Notes: a model not told the origin generated them from the sequence alone. Counted from the first letter of the stretch, positions 1-8,673 are shown. The stretch is 45,336 bases of DNA from Bacteroidales bacterium (GCA_016937855.1 JAFGVU010000056.1:1-45336); one strand, 5' to 3'. Made by a program: numbers and translations.

Positions 1-56
1 AGTTAATACTCAAATAATAATTTGATTTTTAGTTTTTCTCTATTACTCCTTAAAGC

Positions 57-89
57 AAAAGTACAGATTTCGGTCTGTGCTTTTTTTTA
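57..89 (+). terminator. Rho-independent terminator of an upstream gene
   Basis: An 8-bp stem (60-67 with 74-81, one G-T pair) closes a loop containing TTCG and runs into a T-tract of eight. It probably ends transcription of a plus-strand gene lying before the window. Confidence 0.7.
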
Positions 90-122
90 CCTTCTACAGT
101 AATTTTCTTCACAAAATTTAAC

Positions 123-130
123 TATATTTG
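123..130 (+). promoter_or_regulatory. -7 box (TATATTTG) for the 154 gene
   Basis: Exact match to the Bacteroidota -7 consensus TAnnTTTG, about 24 bases before the ATG at 154. No clear -33 TTG is visible. Confidence 0.55.
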
Positions 131-153
131 TAAAAACAACAACCTATAATAAG

Positions 154-867
154 ATGAAATATTTTATCGTACTAACAACAATAATAATGGCTACCATTTT
201 AACATCATGTAACGGAAAGAAATATACAGCTGTTAGTGAAAAACAAATCAATCCAAATTCAAAATGGTATAGTGGTGTTATAAAAACTGGATCATTTGTT
301 AATAAAGCTGGTGTAGAACAACCTGGATATCAGGAGCACTATTTTCTTTGCAATTCCGGAGAGTACTTTATAAAAAAATCTGAAAGTCATTATCAATTAA
401 ACATAAAAGATGCTGAGAATCAACATGTGAAAGTTTTAGCTCATATCGAAGAGGGGCTTTGGGACACTAATGATCCCAATGTCCAAAGCAGAGTTGGTCC
501 CTATATTTGCATCGACTCAATAATCATTATTGATAGTCCTGTACAAATTATTTATAACGACGGAAGTTCAAATGCACATATAATTAGTAAAGATAATTAT
601 AAGTACTCTCCGGTTACTCCACAAGAAAGTTCATCAGGAACCTACTCTGGAGGTGAACAGCGTGAAGTCAATATTAATGAAAATTTATTTAACGAAATTT
701 TCATAAAGGCATTGAGTATTGCTGAAAATAAAACAATCCACATAGAATCGAGAATGATGGGCACCGGGATGTTACGAATAAAATACGAAAACTCGGAAAC
801 TCAAATCTATATTGATAAATGTATGGAACTAGAGAATTTTGAACGCTTTTTAAACAATTTAAAATAA
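154..867 (+). CDS. Predicted lipoprotein of unknown function
   Basis: A 237-residue protein with a lipoprotein signal peptide: a short charged start, a hydrophobic core (residues 4-15) and a lipobox ending LTSC, so Cys19 is the likely lipidated residue. The mature part is polar, has no transmembrane segment and shows no motif I recognise; a Ser/Gly-rich stretch (about 155-165) looks like a linker between two small domains. The next gene follows after 6 bases, so the two are probably co-transcribed. I cannot assign a function; an envelope or stress role is only a guess from location. Confidence 0.8.
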   Translation: MKYFIVLTTIIMATILTSCNGKKYTAVSEKQINPNSKWYSGVIKTGSFVNKAGVEQPGYQEHYFLCNSGEYFIKKSESHYQLNIKDAENQHVKVLAHIEEGLWDTNDPNVQSRVGPYICIDSIIIIDSPVQIIYNDGSSNAHIISKDNYKYSPVTPQESSSGTYSGGEQREVNINENLFNEIFIKALSIAENKTIHIESRMMGTGMLRIKYENSETQIYIDKCMELENFERFLNNLK

Positions 868-873
868 GAGAAA

Positions 874-1308
874 ATGAAGAAAAATATTATTATACTAATT
901 ATTTTGCTATTTCCAACTATTTTGATTTCTCAAAGTCTAAGCAAAAGCGATATTAAAAAAACTGCAAAAGAATTTGAAAGAACAATTCTAAAAAACGACT
1001 TTAAATCAGCGCTCAATTTTTTCGACCAGGAATATCGCCAAACTCAGCACGACAATTTCTTGTCAGGTAACACAAATCAGTTTATCACAGAATTTCTTGC
1101 CGGTGCCCCAAAAGGAGAAGCAATTTTTAGGACACCCAAAATTGAAGAAATAAAATCAATAAAAATAAAAGAAATAAAAATATCTGATGACAATACGGCC
1201 GAATCAATTTTGCAGGTAAAACTTACAGATGGCACTATCCTTAAATCGAACATTCTTATTGTATTGGATTCCCAAAATAGAATTTGTTTTGTCGGAGCTG
1301 TTGGCTAG
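874..1308 (+). CDS. Small exported protein, possibly NTF2/SnoaL-like
   Basis: A 144-residue protein with an N-terminal signal peptide (hydrophobic residues 5-17, likely cleavage after the ILISQS region). The mature part begins with an amphipathic helix (KSDIKKTAKEFERTIL), continues with a segment in which DF.SALNFFD resembles the start of NTF2/SnoaL-like or DUF3887-type folds, and ends with beta strands (ESILQVKLTDGT, LIVLDSQNRICFV). Such folds are small ligand-binding or accessory domains without a universal catalytic residue. The fold guess is weak. It probably forms a two-gene operon with the preceding lipoprotein and converges on the GNAT gene 20 bases downstream. Confidence 0.75.
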   Translation: MKKNIIILIILLFPTILISQSLSKSDIKKTAKEFERTILKNDFKSALNFFDQEYRQTQHDNFLSGNTNQFITEFLAGAPKGEAIFRTPKIEEIKSIKIKEIKISDDNTAESILQVKLTDGTILKSNILIVLDSQNRICFVGAVG

Positions 1309-1328
1309 GAAATCTTTGCTGACTACTC

Positions 1329-1805
1329 TTATAATTTTAGAATCATTGTTACTGATCTACCTTCGTATGAAACAGGAGCAAATCCAAATTTAACATATAA
1401 ATTATAGGCAAAATTAGCAGTATCCACACTTAGCGAAACTTGAGTATAATTTCTCTCTTTTAGCTCTGCAAGCATTTTTTTGAGTAGATTAGTTCCAATC
1501 CCATGATTACGACAATTTTCAATTACAGACATACTTAACTCAGGAGTATGTACATCGACAAATCCATAACCTTTATTTGATTCTTCAAATATTCTTGTCC
1601 AAATTGCTCCAACAATTTGATTGTCATTTTCTGCGACAAAACAGATATCATCATCTCTTACAAATTCGGCATAATAGCATGCAAGTTCTGGTCGATTAAC
1701 AATTTCTTTTGGTGGGATTTGCTCATCCTCGTGAACAAAAATAGCATGAAATAAAAATTCTTTAAGAATATGTATCTCCGAAAGATCAATTGCGCGTATT
1801 ATCAC
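1329..1805 (-). CDS. GNAT family N-acetyltransferase
   Basis: A 158-residue single-domain protein with the GNAT layout: an N-terminal strand and helix, a central strand (CFVAENDNQIVGAIW), the acetyl-CoA pyrophosphate-binding motif A in the form RNHGIGTNLLKKML (Q/R-x-x-G-x-G/A), then NYTQVSLSVDTANFAYNLYVKFGF, matching the motif B region where the family usually has N..A..lYekhGF. The length is typical. It would transfer an acetyl group from acetyl-CoA to an amine; the substrate cannot be told. It lies 29 bases downstream of the deformylase-domain gene on the same strand and probably shares its transcript, but no functional link is evident. Confidence 0.88.
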   Translation of the reverse strand: MIIRAIDLSEIHILKEFLFHAIFVHEDEQIPPKEIVNRPELACYYAEFVRDDDICFVAENDNQIVGAIWTRIFEESNKGYGFVDVHTPELSMSVIENCRNHGIGTNLLKKMLAELKERNYTQVSLSVDTANFAYNLYVKFGFAPVSYEGRSVTMILKL

Positions 1806-1834
1806 CGATATAATTTTACAATATTTAATAAAAT

Positions 1835-3391
1835 CTAATCAATCTTAGGCAAATCGCCATAGGATTCACCATCTACAACAACAAATTTATCAGGATTCTC
1901 CAATACCTGACGATCGAAATACATAATTCCATTAAGATGATCAATTTCGTGCTGAAAAATATGAGCTGTGTATTGATGATTAATTCTTTCCTGAACAAAG
2001 TTTCCGTCAATATCATAATATTGTACATCTACCCATAGTGCACGATAGGAATTCCCAGCAATTGAATAGTCACTAACACAATCTCCGGGAACTGATAGAC
2101 ATCCATCATTACGCAAAGCCACTGTATCTGAATAAGCCGAAATTACAGGATTATAATAAACCTCCCAAGGCTTTATGAGTGCACTACCTTTGTCGTATCT
2201 CTGTACCCAAATCACGTTACGATTTATTCCAATTTGAGGAGCTGCAATACCAACACCTTCGCCTAAAACTGTTGTCTTCATTCTATCTTTTAACAAAATC
2301 AAATTCTCTTCATCAAGATTAACATTGATAGATTGACTGCGCAAAACAACTGAATCAGGCTGTTCGCAAATATACATCAAATCAAAATCTTGATTCTCAG
2401 TTCCGGATGTAATTAGATCTATTTCGTCCTGAGTAAAAGCTGTAGTTGTAGTAGCTTCAACAATATGCAAAGGGAATGAAACACCACAATCGTTATATGC
2501 CCAAACGTATAAACTATAATTAATTCCTGCCGACAAATCAGTCCAATTTAAACTATTTGAAGAGCCATTATCAGTTGCAGTTTCATAATCATTTACAGTA
2601 TTGAATTTATAGCCTGTTGCACCATCAACATTTGTCCAGCTCCATGCCAAAGATGTTTCGTCAACAGTTGCAGGTATTCGAGCAGGACTGTCTGGTTGTA
2701 AATCTGTCAAATGCGTAAAATCAAAAGTATATGTAAAACTATCTGATGGACTTCCACTAATGCTTGCATTTTCAACTGTGTAGCAAGCTGTTGTATATGC
2801 CGTAAAAGTTAAATCATCTCCATCTGTGTATGTAAAAGCTAGGTTTTTTAATGTTTTATCAATAAACACAGAATTACTTGATTGTAGTTTAATGCTGCAA
2901 TTATTGTTTCCATTACCATCGTGAATCATTTTTATTGATTTCTCCTCGCTCCCATTACTAAAACTCACAACATACTGACTATCTGCCCCTGGAGTAAATT
3001 CAAATAATCCAAAACCGGGTTTCATCTCAAAAGTCTCTTTTAACAAATGTTTGCCCTGGGTATCAAATACATTTACCGAAAGAGTCTTTTTAGGATTATA
3101 TACTTCAATAATTGTTTTAGAAGCAAATGGGTTAGGAAAGTTTTGTTTAACCTGCAATTCATTATTTGTTACGATATTATCTTCGATACCAGACAGCATG
3201 TCGATTTCCAAACTGTTTAACGGCCAACGAATAATTGTATCAGTAGAGTTTGTCTGATTTTCGATTAAAACACTATCTAAAACCAATTGTGATCCATTTT
3301 GATTAATATCAAAACTAATTACAATACTGGTTTGTGCAGATAATAAATTAGCACATAAAAATGCTACGAATAAAGAGAATATTGTTTTCAT
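1835..3391 (-). CDS. Exported FN3 / peptide deformylase fusion protein
   Basis: A 518-residue protein. Residues 1-20 are a signal peptide ending LLSAQ. Residues about 60-140 resemble a T9SS/FlgD-like sorting fold (NFPNPFASKTIIEVYN, then VFDTQGKHLL) but sit at the N-terminal side, not at the C-terminus; I have seen the same N-terminal arrangement in FISUMP-type Bacteroidota proteins. Residues about 240-315 look like a fibronectin type III domain. Residues about 335-518 are a peptide deformylase domain with all three motifs: GVGIAAPQIG (379-388), DGCLS (429-433; usually EGCLS) and QHEIDHLNG (480-488). The metal ligands Cys431, His481 and His485 and the catalytic Glu482 are present, so it looks active. 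Deformylases normally act in the cytoplasm on nascent formyl-Met, so the export signal is striking. True substrate unknown. Confidence 0.85.
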   Translation of the reverse strand: MKTIFSLFVAFLCANLLSAQTSIVISFDINQNGSQLVLDSVLIENQTNSTDTIIRWPLNSLEIDMLSGIEDNIVTNNELQVKQNFPNPFASKTIIEVYNPKKTLSVNVFDTQGKHLLKETFEMKPGFGLFEFTPGADSQYVVSFSNGSEEKSIKMIHDGNGNNNCSIKLQSSNSVFIDKTLKNLAFTYTDGDDLTFTAYTTACYTVENASISGSPSDSFTYTFDFTHLTDLQPDSPARIPATVDETSLAWSWTNVDGATGYKFNTVNDYETATDNGSSNSLNWTDLSAGINYSLYVWAYNDCGVSFPLHIVEATTTTAFTQDEIDLITSGTENQDFDLMYICEQPDSVVLRSQSINVNLDEENLILLKDRMKTTVLGEGVGIAAPQIGINRNVIWVQRYDKGSALIKPWEVYYNPVISAYSDTVALRNDGCLSVPGDCVSDYSIAGNSYRALWVDVQYYDIDGNFVQERINHQYTAHIFQHEIDHLNGIMYFDRQVLENPDKFVVVDGESYGDLPKID

Positions 3392-3416
3392 TTTAAGAAA
3401 TTTTGTTCATAAAAAA

Positions 3417-3424
3417 CAAATTTA
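3417..3424 (-). promoter_or_regulatory. -7 box (TAAATTTG) for the deformylase-fusion gene
   Basis: Exact TAnnTTTG match on the minus strand, about 26 bases before the ATG at 3391. It would drive the deformylase-fusion and GNAT genes together. Confidence 0.55.
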
Positions 3425-3619
3425 ATAAAAATGTCCATATATCATTACAAAAAGCATGTTTGTTCTTGTATTAATAATCAAAAATAATGAGTATAATTAC
3501 CATTTAGGCAGACTAAACCTTTAGACAAGTATTAATCAGTCCACCAATAAAAATGTTCCAATTACCAGAAAAAAAACGTCTTTTACAAAATATTTTTAAT
3601 TTAATAGATTAGAAAATAG

Positions 3620-3627
3620 TATTTTTG
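3620..3627 (+). promoter_or_regulatory. -7 box (TATTTTTG) for the 3649 gene
   Basis: Exact TAnnTTTG match 21 bases before the ATG at 3649. An out-of-frame ATG at 3639 lies between box and start. Confidence 0.55.
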
Positions 3628-3648
3628 AGACAAACAAAATGAGAAAAA

Positions 3649-4074
3649 ATGGAACTAACGTACGAATCAATTAAGAGTATTATTCAGGAGGAAACTTGGA
3701 ATGGGAATCAGGTAAATTTAAAGTTTAAAGCAAATAATCAGGAGCAAGCCATAGAAACCATCGGGATAGCCATGCCAGATCAGGAAGAAATGATGAAAAA
3801 AATGAAAGTTGAAATGGCAAAAATGGCAGGTTCGAATATTGCTGTTTCCAGTGGAGCTAGTGCCTTGGGTAATCTTGCGGGGATACCTGGTGCAGGAAGT
3901 GCAATTGGCAGTGCTGTATCACAAATGGGTGTTGGTTATCAAATGGATATGGAAAAGATGATGCAAGTTGATCTTACCGAAGAAGTAAAACGAAAAACCA
4001 TACTAAATGCTTTTGCTGCTTTGCAAATGTATTACGAAAATAGAGATGGTGAATGGTTTTTTGTAACCGGCTAG
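3649..4074 (+). CDS. Met-rich hypothetical protein with glycine-rich core
   Basis: A 141-residue protein without a signal peptide. Residues 1-45 form a mixed alpha/beta start; residues 45-65 are a Met/Lys-rich helix (EEMMKKMKVEMAKMAG); residues 65-100 are a small-residue stretch (ASALGNLAGIPGAGSAIGSA) resembling glycine-zipper segments that insert in or pack along membranes; the C-terminus (QMYYENRDGEWFFVTG) is compact and aromatic. I do not recognise the family. It has its own promoter box and converges on the DUF3592 gene. It is likely real because its promoter, length and codon use fit the neighbours. Confidence 0.72.
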   Translation: MELTYESIKSIIQEETWNGNQVNLKFKANNQEQAIETIGIAMPDQEEMMKKMKVEMAKMAGSNIAVSSGASALGNLAGIPGAGSAIGSAVSQMGVGYQMDMEKMMQVDLTEEVKRKTILNAFAALQMYYENRDGEWFFVTG

Positions 4075-4091
4075 AAGAAAATAAGCAACAA

Positions 4092-4550
4092 TTACATAGG
4101 CATTGACAAGCGTTTTCTTTTGATAACGCCAAAAATGCCTATTCCAATCATCAGCAAACCGGAGCCACCAAACATCATACTTTGCCATTTATTCGCTTCC
4201 TTTGATGTTTTAATCGAAGCATCTGCAGGATTATTCGGATCGTAAATTACATCAACCTCTTTGCCAATCTTGTAAGTGTCAAAATAATAACTCCCTGTGC
4301 CAGATTTAAACCTCACACTATCGCCAGCAGCTGTAGTAAAAGCAATCACAGGACAATACTCTGTTTGAGACTCTCCATCTTTTTTGTCGCTTAACGATGG
4401 TTCTTTAGCATAAACATCAACAACAATTCCTTTTGCATCTATTGCTTTTTCTAGAAACTTATCTTTTTGGAAATAAGAAAAAACGGTAAACCCGATTGCT
4501 GCAATTCCGAGTAAAATTGAAATCCATGGTGACTTTAAATTTGTTTTCAT
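4092..4550 (-). CDS. DUF3592 membrane protein
   Basis: A 152-residue protein with two transmembrane helices, residues 10-27 and about 128-145, flanking a soluble beta-rich domain. The domain carries features of DUF3592: a GIVVDV strand, YCPVIAFTTAAGDSVRF, and the closing KIGKEVDVIYDPNNPADA, where family members usually have VxVxYdPxnP. The domain is expected outside the cytoplasm between the two helices. The biochemical role of DUF3592 is unknown. It has its own -7 box upstream and appears monocistronic. Confidence 0.82.
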   Translation of the reverse strand: MKTNLKSPWISILLGIAAIGFTVFSYFQKDKFLEKAIDAKGIVVDVYAKEPSLSDKKDGESQTEYCPVIAFTTAAGDSVRFKSGTGSYYFDTYKIGKEVDVIYDPNNPADASIKTSKEANKWQSMMFGGSGLLMIGIGIFGVIKRKRLSMPM

Positions 4551-4581
4551 AATTGTAGGTTTTTGGTGATTAATTATGCAA

Positions 4582-4589
4582 CAAAGTTA
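4582..4589 (-). promoter_or_regulatory. -7 box (TAACTTTG) for the DUF3592 gene
   Basis: Exact TAnnTTTG match on the minus strand, 32 bases before the ATG at 4550. Confidence 0.5.
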
Positions 4590-4668
4590 CACCACAAACC
4601 AGCCCCTTGTAAAGAGTAAATCCCCTTCTTTTCGATTAAGTAATTTTACCTAAAGTATCAGATTTTGC

Positions 4669-5328
4669 TTAAATTTGAATCAAATCATATTTAATTCCGA
4701 ACTTAACTAAATCTATTATTGTATTAAGTTCAAGCTTTTCTAATATCCTGTTTTTGTGTGATTCAACTGTGCGTGGACTTATAAATAGCTTCTCTCCTAT
4801 TTCCTTATAGCTTAATCCATCTCCAAAGGCTACAATTATTTCAATTTCTCGTTCCGACAATTGTGCAACTTTCTCAATTTTATTGTCAACTTCTATTTTA
4901 TCTTTTTTTAAATAGTTTTTTAAAATTAAATCACTCACAAAATGGCTATAATGGTTTTCGCCTTTAGAAGCTTTTGAAATTGCCAGATATAGTTCATCCT
5001 CGTTAGAATCCTTTGGTAAAATTGAGACAACACCTGCATCAATGGCATCAGAGATTGTATCAGGAGTTATATGAGCCGACAAAATAATCTTCTTTATACT
5101 TGGATAATCCTTTTGCAAGATTGCAGCTATTTCAATACCATTTTTGTCCGGCATTTCGATATCAAGGATAATAACATCAGGGGTTTTACTATCGAGCAAA
5201 GAAACTAGGTGCTCGTATGATGATGCAGCTCCTATTACATCAATATTTTGATAAAATGACAGCATTGCAGTGATGCCGTTTCTTACAATTGCGTGATCAT
5301 CAACAATAATAACACTAATTTTATTCAT
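4669..5328 (-). CDS. NarL/FixJ-type response regulator
   Basis: A 219-residue two-domain regulator. The receiver domain (1-120) has the acidic pair Asp10-Asp11, the phosphoacceptor Asp56 in VIILDIEMP, Ser84 at the switch position and Lys106 in SILPKDS. The C-terminal LuxR-type helix-turn-helix (about 152-215) starts LSEREIEII and contains the recognition segment ISPRTVESHKNRIL. Phosphorylation by the partner kinase would control DNA binding. It lies 6 bases after the histidine kinase stop on the same strand, so the two form a classic pair. Target genes cannot be told. Confidence 0.95.
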   Translation of the reverse strand: MNKISVIIVDDHAIVRNGITAMLSFYQNIDVIGAASSYEHLVSLLDSKTPDVIILDIEMPDKNGIEIAAILQKDYPSIKKIILSAHITPDTISDAIDAGVVSILPKDSNEDELYLAISKASKGENHYSHFVSDLILKNYLKKDKIEVDNKIEKVAQLSEREIEIIVAFGDGLSYKEIGEKLFISPRTVESHKNRILEKLELNTIIDLVKFGIKYDLIQI

Positions 5329-5334
5329 TTTCTC

Positions 5335-7401
5335 TTATTTTATCGGCAGATTAAAAATAAAATCGGTTCCTTTACCTAGCTCTGATTTCACATAAATACT
5401 ACCATTATTCATGTGTACAAATTCTTTACACAAAATCAATCCAAAACCGGTTCCTTTATTTGGATTATCCCCAATTGTGTTAGGATTAACGTCTAGTCTA
5501 AAAAGCTTTGAGGCATCCTCCATACTCATTCCTATTCCAAAATCTCGAACTACAAATTCGGCCATGTTTTGCTCATCTTGTTTTGCGTATATTTGTATTT
5601 CAGAATTATCAGCAGAAAATTTTATTGCATTAGAAATTAAATTTCTCAAAACAGTTTCCATTGTGTTTTTATCTGCATAAAAAACAAAATTGCTTTCAAC
5701 AAATACCTTTAATGAAATATTTTTCTCAGCAGCAATATTTTGCAAAGATAAAACAAGACTATTGCAGTATTCTGATGCATTTAAAAGTTGAGGATTCGTT
5801 TTTATTCTGCGGCTTTGAGCTAAAGCCCAATCGAGCAAGCTCTTTATCATATTTTTGTTTTCAACTGCAGATTTGTTTAATGTATGTAGATTTTTTTCTA
5901 ACATATCGACATCCATTTTTTGATGTTTACGGAAAATCATTCCCGAAAGCGACTCGATAACAGACGCATAATTGCTAAGGTCGTGCGAAATAATTGAGAA
6001 AAACTTATTTTTTGTAGCGTTTGCTTCTTCCAATTGATTGTTCTTGTCTTCCAAGATTTGATTAACTAATGTTCTGTTTCGATATCTTTTGTACAAAATA
6101 AAAACAATTACAAGAATAAGAACAACAGTTATTAGTAAAAACGCCTTAAGCATTCTATCTTGAGCAATTTGCAAATCGCTAATTTTCTTTTCCTTCTCTA
6201 AAACTAAAATTTGATTGTCCTTTTCCAAAAGCTCACGTTCCTTTTTATCTGTATCAAACCGGGCTTGCATCTCAAGGATCTGATCAGAACGCTCTTGCTC
6301 ATCAACTTGTTTCTTAATTCTGACAAATTCTTCTAAATGGGAAAGAGCAAGATTGGGATTGCTAATATTTGAGTAATATTCGTAGTATATCCAATTAGTT
6401 TTAAGCATAAATTCGCTCAAATTCATCTTATACGACAAATCATAACTCGATTTAATATGTGATATAAACTTGTTATAATTTTTTGTATTTAAATATGCTT
6501 CGGCAAGTGAAAACAAACTTGAGGTCATTCCTTTTTCATCATTTAGCTTTGATCTTATTTCTAAAGATTTTTCAAGATATGGTATCGCTTTAACATAGTC
6601 AGATTTTGCATTTAAAGCATCTCCAATATTGTGTAGAGAATATGCTTGTCCTTCAGTGTTTTCTGTATCCAAATTTAATTGATACGCGAAATTGAAGAGT
6701 TCTATGGCTCTATCGACACTATCGACTCTAACATAAAGGCTCCCCAGATTATTGTAGGTAATTGCCATTCCATGTTTGTCCTGTATCCTCTTTTTAATTT
6801 CGAGCGATTTGTTATAATATTCTATTGCCTTCTCATTATTGTTCATCTTACGATAAACCAGTCCAATATTGCCATAAGAGTAAGCTATTCCTTCTTCGTT
6901 ACCTAACTCCTCTTCTATCGAAAGAGATTTAAAATAATAATCCAGTCCTTTTTCATACTGAGAATTTATACAATAAACTATGCCAAGATTATTATATGCA
7001 TCTGCTAATCCTGATTTAAAATCAATTTTAAGATAGTTGTCGATAGCAAGATTGTAGCTTTCGATTGCCAAATCAAAGTCTGATTCAATTTCTGCAATTA
7101 TTCCGAGATTTTGATAACAGTTTCCAATTGATTCAAATTTTTTCTCTGACAGAAATATCTCCAAAGCCTTATTGAGATTTTCTCTGGAGTCGTCAAGTTC
7201 ATATTCGTCCAGTAAGGCAATACCATCTTCATAATACGAATTAGCTTTAGCCAAATTGTATTGTTTTAAACTAAAAATATTTTTATTGTCGATCTTGCCA
7301 ACAACAAATTCATTTTGTGAATAGCTTAAATTTGCCAACAACAAAATAAATAGAAATAAATATATTTGGTTTAAGCCTTTAATAACTTGTTGCTTTTTCA
7401 A
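5335..7401 (-). CDS. TPR-containing membrane sensor histidine kinase
   Basis: A 688-residue kinase with an N-terminal signal sequence (about 8-28), a periplasmic array of tetratricopeptide repeats (about 45-340), a coiled coil (about 365-415), one transmembrane helix (about 418-437), a second coiled coil, the dimerisation/phosphoacceptor region with H-box SHDLSN (His near 473), and an ATPase domain with N-box (VLRNLISNAIKF) and G-boxes (DFGIGM, GTGFGLILCKEF). The start is TTG: the frame has a stop 9 bases upstream and no nearby ATG. A -7 box (TATTTTTG) at 7411-7418 leaves almost no leader. The signal is unknown; the partner is the adjacent NarL-type regulator. Confidence 0.93.
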   Translation of the reverse strand: MKKQQVIKGLNQIYLFLFILLLANLSYSQNEFVVGKIDNKNIFSLKQYNLAKANSYYEDGIALLDEYELDDSRENLNKALEIFLSEKKFESIGNCYQNLGIIAEIESDFDLAIESYNLAIDNYLKIDFKSGLADAYNNLGIVYCINSQYEKGLDYYFKSLSIEEELGNEEGIAYSYGNIGLVYRKMNNNEKAIEYYNKSLEIKKRIQDKHGMAITYNNLGSLYVRVDSVDRAIELFNFAYQLNLDTENTEGQAYSLHNIGDALNAKSDYVKAIPYLEKSLEIRSKLNDEKGMTSSLFSLAEAYLNTKNYNKFISHIKSSYDLSYKMNLSEFMLKTNWIYYEYYSNISNPNLALSHLEEFVRIKKQVDEQERSDQILEMQARFDTDKKERELLEKDNQILVLEKEKKISDLQIAQDRMLKAFLLITVVLILVIVFILYKRYRNRTLVNQILEDKNNQLEEANATKNKFFSIISHDLSNYASVIESLSGMIFRKHQKMDVDMLEKNLHTLNKSAVENKNMIKSLLDWALAQSRRIKTNPQLLNASEYCNSLVLSLQNIAAEKNISLKVFVESNFVFYADKNTMETVLRNLISNAIKFSADNSEIQIYAKQDEQNMAEFVVRDFGIGMSMEDASKLFRLDVNPNTIGDNPNKGTGFGLILCKEFVHMNNGSIYVKSELGKGTDFIFNLPIK

Positions 7402-7410
7402 TGGTTTTTA

Positions 7411-7418
7411 CAAAAATA
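7411..7418 (-). promoter_or_regulatory. -7 box (TATTTTTG) for the kinase/regulator operon
   Basis: Exact TAnnTTTG match on the minus strand, only about 9 bases before the TTG start at 7401, implying a very short or absent leader. Confidence 0.5.
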
Positions 7419-7451
7419 AAAAAAATAATTATTTACTACCGATGTTTTTAC

Positions 7452-7459
7452 TTATTTTG
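7452..7459 (+). promoter_or_regulatory. Probable -7 box (TTATTTTG) for crcB
   Basis: One mismatch to TAnnTTTG, about 20 bases before the crcB ATG. The leader is too short for a fluoride riboswitch, and none is visible. Confidence 0.35.
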
Positions 7460-7479
7460 TAAAATAAAAATTAGAATAG

Positions 7480-7854
7480 ATGATTAAACAAATTTTACTA
7501 GTTGGATTAGGTGGTGGCGTTGGCAGCATGTTACGTTTTGTAGCTTCACTCATCTCAACAAAGTATTTTGACTTTAAAATTCCAATCGCAACTTTGATAG
7601 TGAACGTTTTGGGAAGTCTTCTAATAGGAATTATTTTAGCATATCTACATAAATCAAATGCTGTATCCTCGGATTTAAAATTTCTTTTAGCAATAGGATT
7701 TTGTGGAGGTTTTACAACTTTTTCAACATTTGCTTGGGAAAACTTACAACTTTTTAATAATCAGCAGTATTTCTTGGCAATACTTTACACTTTGCTCAGC
7801 TTATTGTTGTGTTTTGTCGGAGTAGCCGGCGGATATTTTCTGATAAAATCATAA
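7480..7854 (+). CDS. crcB: Fluoride channel CrcB/Fluc
   Basis: A 124-residue protein with four transmembrane helices, the usual length. Family motifs are present: GGGVGSMLRF near the N-terminus (9-18), NVLGSLLIGI in helix 2, and GFCGGFTTFSTFAWE in helix 3, which holds the helix break with the bound sodium and the pore phenylalanines. CrcB/Fluc works as an antiparallel dimer in the inner membrane and lets fluoride leave the cell. It is a lone gene with its own weak promoter box, divergent from the kinase operon and convergent with the ResB-like gene. No fluoride riboswitch fits in the 78-base spacer. Confidence 0.95.
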   Translation: MIKQILLVGLGGGVGSMLRFVASLISTKYFDFKIPIATLIVNVLGSLLIGIILAYLHKSNAVSSDLKFLLAIGFCGGFTTFSTFAWENLQLFNNQQYFLAILYTLLSLLLCFVGVAGGYFLIKS

Positions 7855-7874
7855 ATATAAAATAATGTTCGCAC

Positions 7875-8672
7875 TCATTTCTGTTTTTCCCACCTCAAAA
7901 CCAAAAGTAAAAGTAGGGAAACTATCCCAATCCCATAAAAAGTAAAAAAATACCATGTTAAAGGATTTTTTCCAACTGTTAAAATTACAGCTGGTTTTCC
8001 ACTCTTTTTATCAAACACAAATTTATCTAAAGTAAGCTGATAACCTTTTCCAAAAACAGGGCTAAAGATAGAGGCTTTTCCTGAAGCTACTATTTTCTCG
8101 TTGTCAAATAAGCTTATCCCTGCATAGTTTTTCTTATAATGGAATGCATCAAGAGTCATTTGGAGACGATGCGATTTTTTACCTTTTTTTAAAAAAGCTT
8201 CATCATCGATATAATGAATTTCATCAACTTTTATAACGAAACCATTATCCAATTCGAGAGATTCGCCTTGTGTTAAAACAACATCTCCCTGTTTAAACCC
8301 TACAACCAGCGACAAAGCATGCATCAATAAGATTATAGCAAATACGACATGTACAACAAAAAGCAATCTAGGGTATCTTGATTTCTTTTTTACGGAAATT
8401 TTCATCAAATAATCAGCTGTACAAAGAACTAAATTAACACCAAACAAAACAGCAACAACACACAAAACAATAAACCAAGAAATAATGGCAGGATGCTGTG
8501 AATCAAATTTTAGAAACCAATCGAGTGTGATTAAATGATTCATATCTTTAAAACCATAATAGATGCTATCATAACGGGTTAAGAATCCACCAGAAAGAAG
8601 AATAATCACAATTAGAACAAGCAATACTGTTGTTAATTTTAGGGATGATAAATATTTGATAAACTTCTTCAT
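7875..8672 (-). CDS. ResB-like cytochrome c biogenesis protein
   Basis: A 265-residue membrane protein, shorter than full ResB/Ccs1. It starts with LSSLKLTTVLLVLIVIILLSGG, a ResB-type first helix, followed by helices near 60-85 and 105-125, a periplasmic beta-rich domain (about 130-235) and a last helix (about 240-260). In system II cytochrome c maturation ResB works with CcsA to deliver haem and reduced apocytochrome. It is the last gene of the operon, one base after the CcsA-like gene, which supports the pairing. No CXXCH cytochrome is encoded in the window, so the client is elsewhere or the pair has another role. Confidence 0.8.
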   Translation of the reverse strand: MKKFIKYLSSLKLTTVLLVLIVIILLSGGFLTRYDSIYYGFKDMNHLITLDWFLKFDSQHPAIISWFIVLCVVAVLFGVNLVLCTADYLMKISVKKKSRYPRLLFVVHVVFAIILLMHALSLVVGFKQGDVVLTQGESLELDNGFVIKVDEIHYIDDEAFLKKGKKSHRLQMTLDAFHYKKNYAGISLFDNEKIVASGKASIFSPVFGKGYQLTLDKFVFDKKSGKPAVILTVGKNPLTWYFFTFYGIGIVSLLLLLVLRWEKQK

Positions 8673-8673
8673 T

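Noticed and set aside
7402-7479. Fluoride riboswitch ahead of crcB
   Set aside because: The 78-base spacer is AT-rich, already holds two promoter boxes and lacks the conserved riboswitch core.
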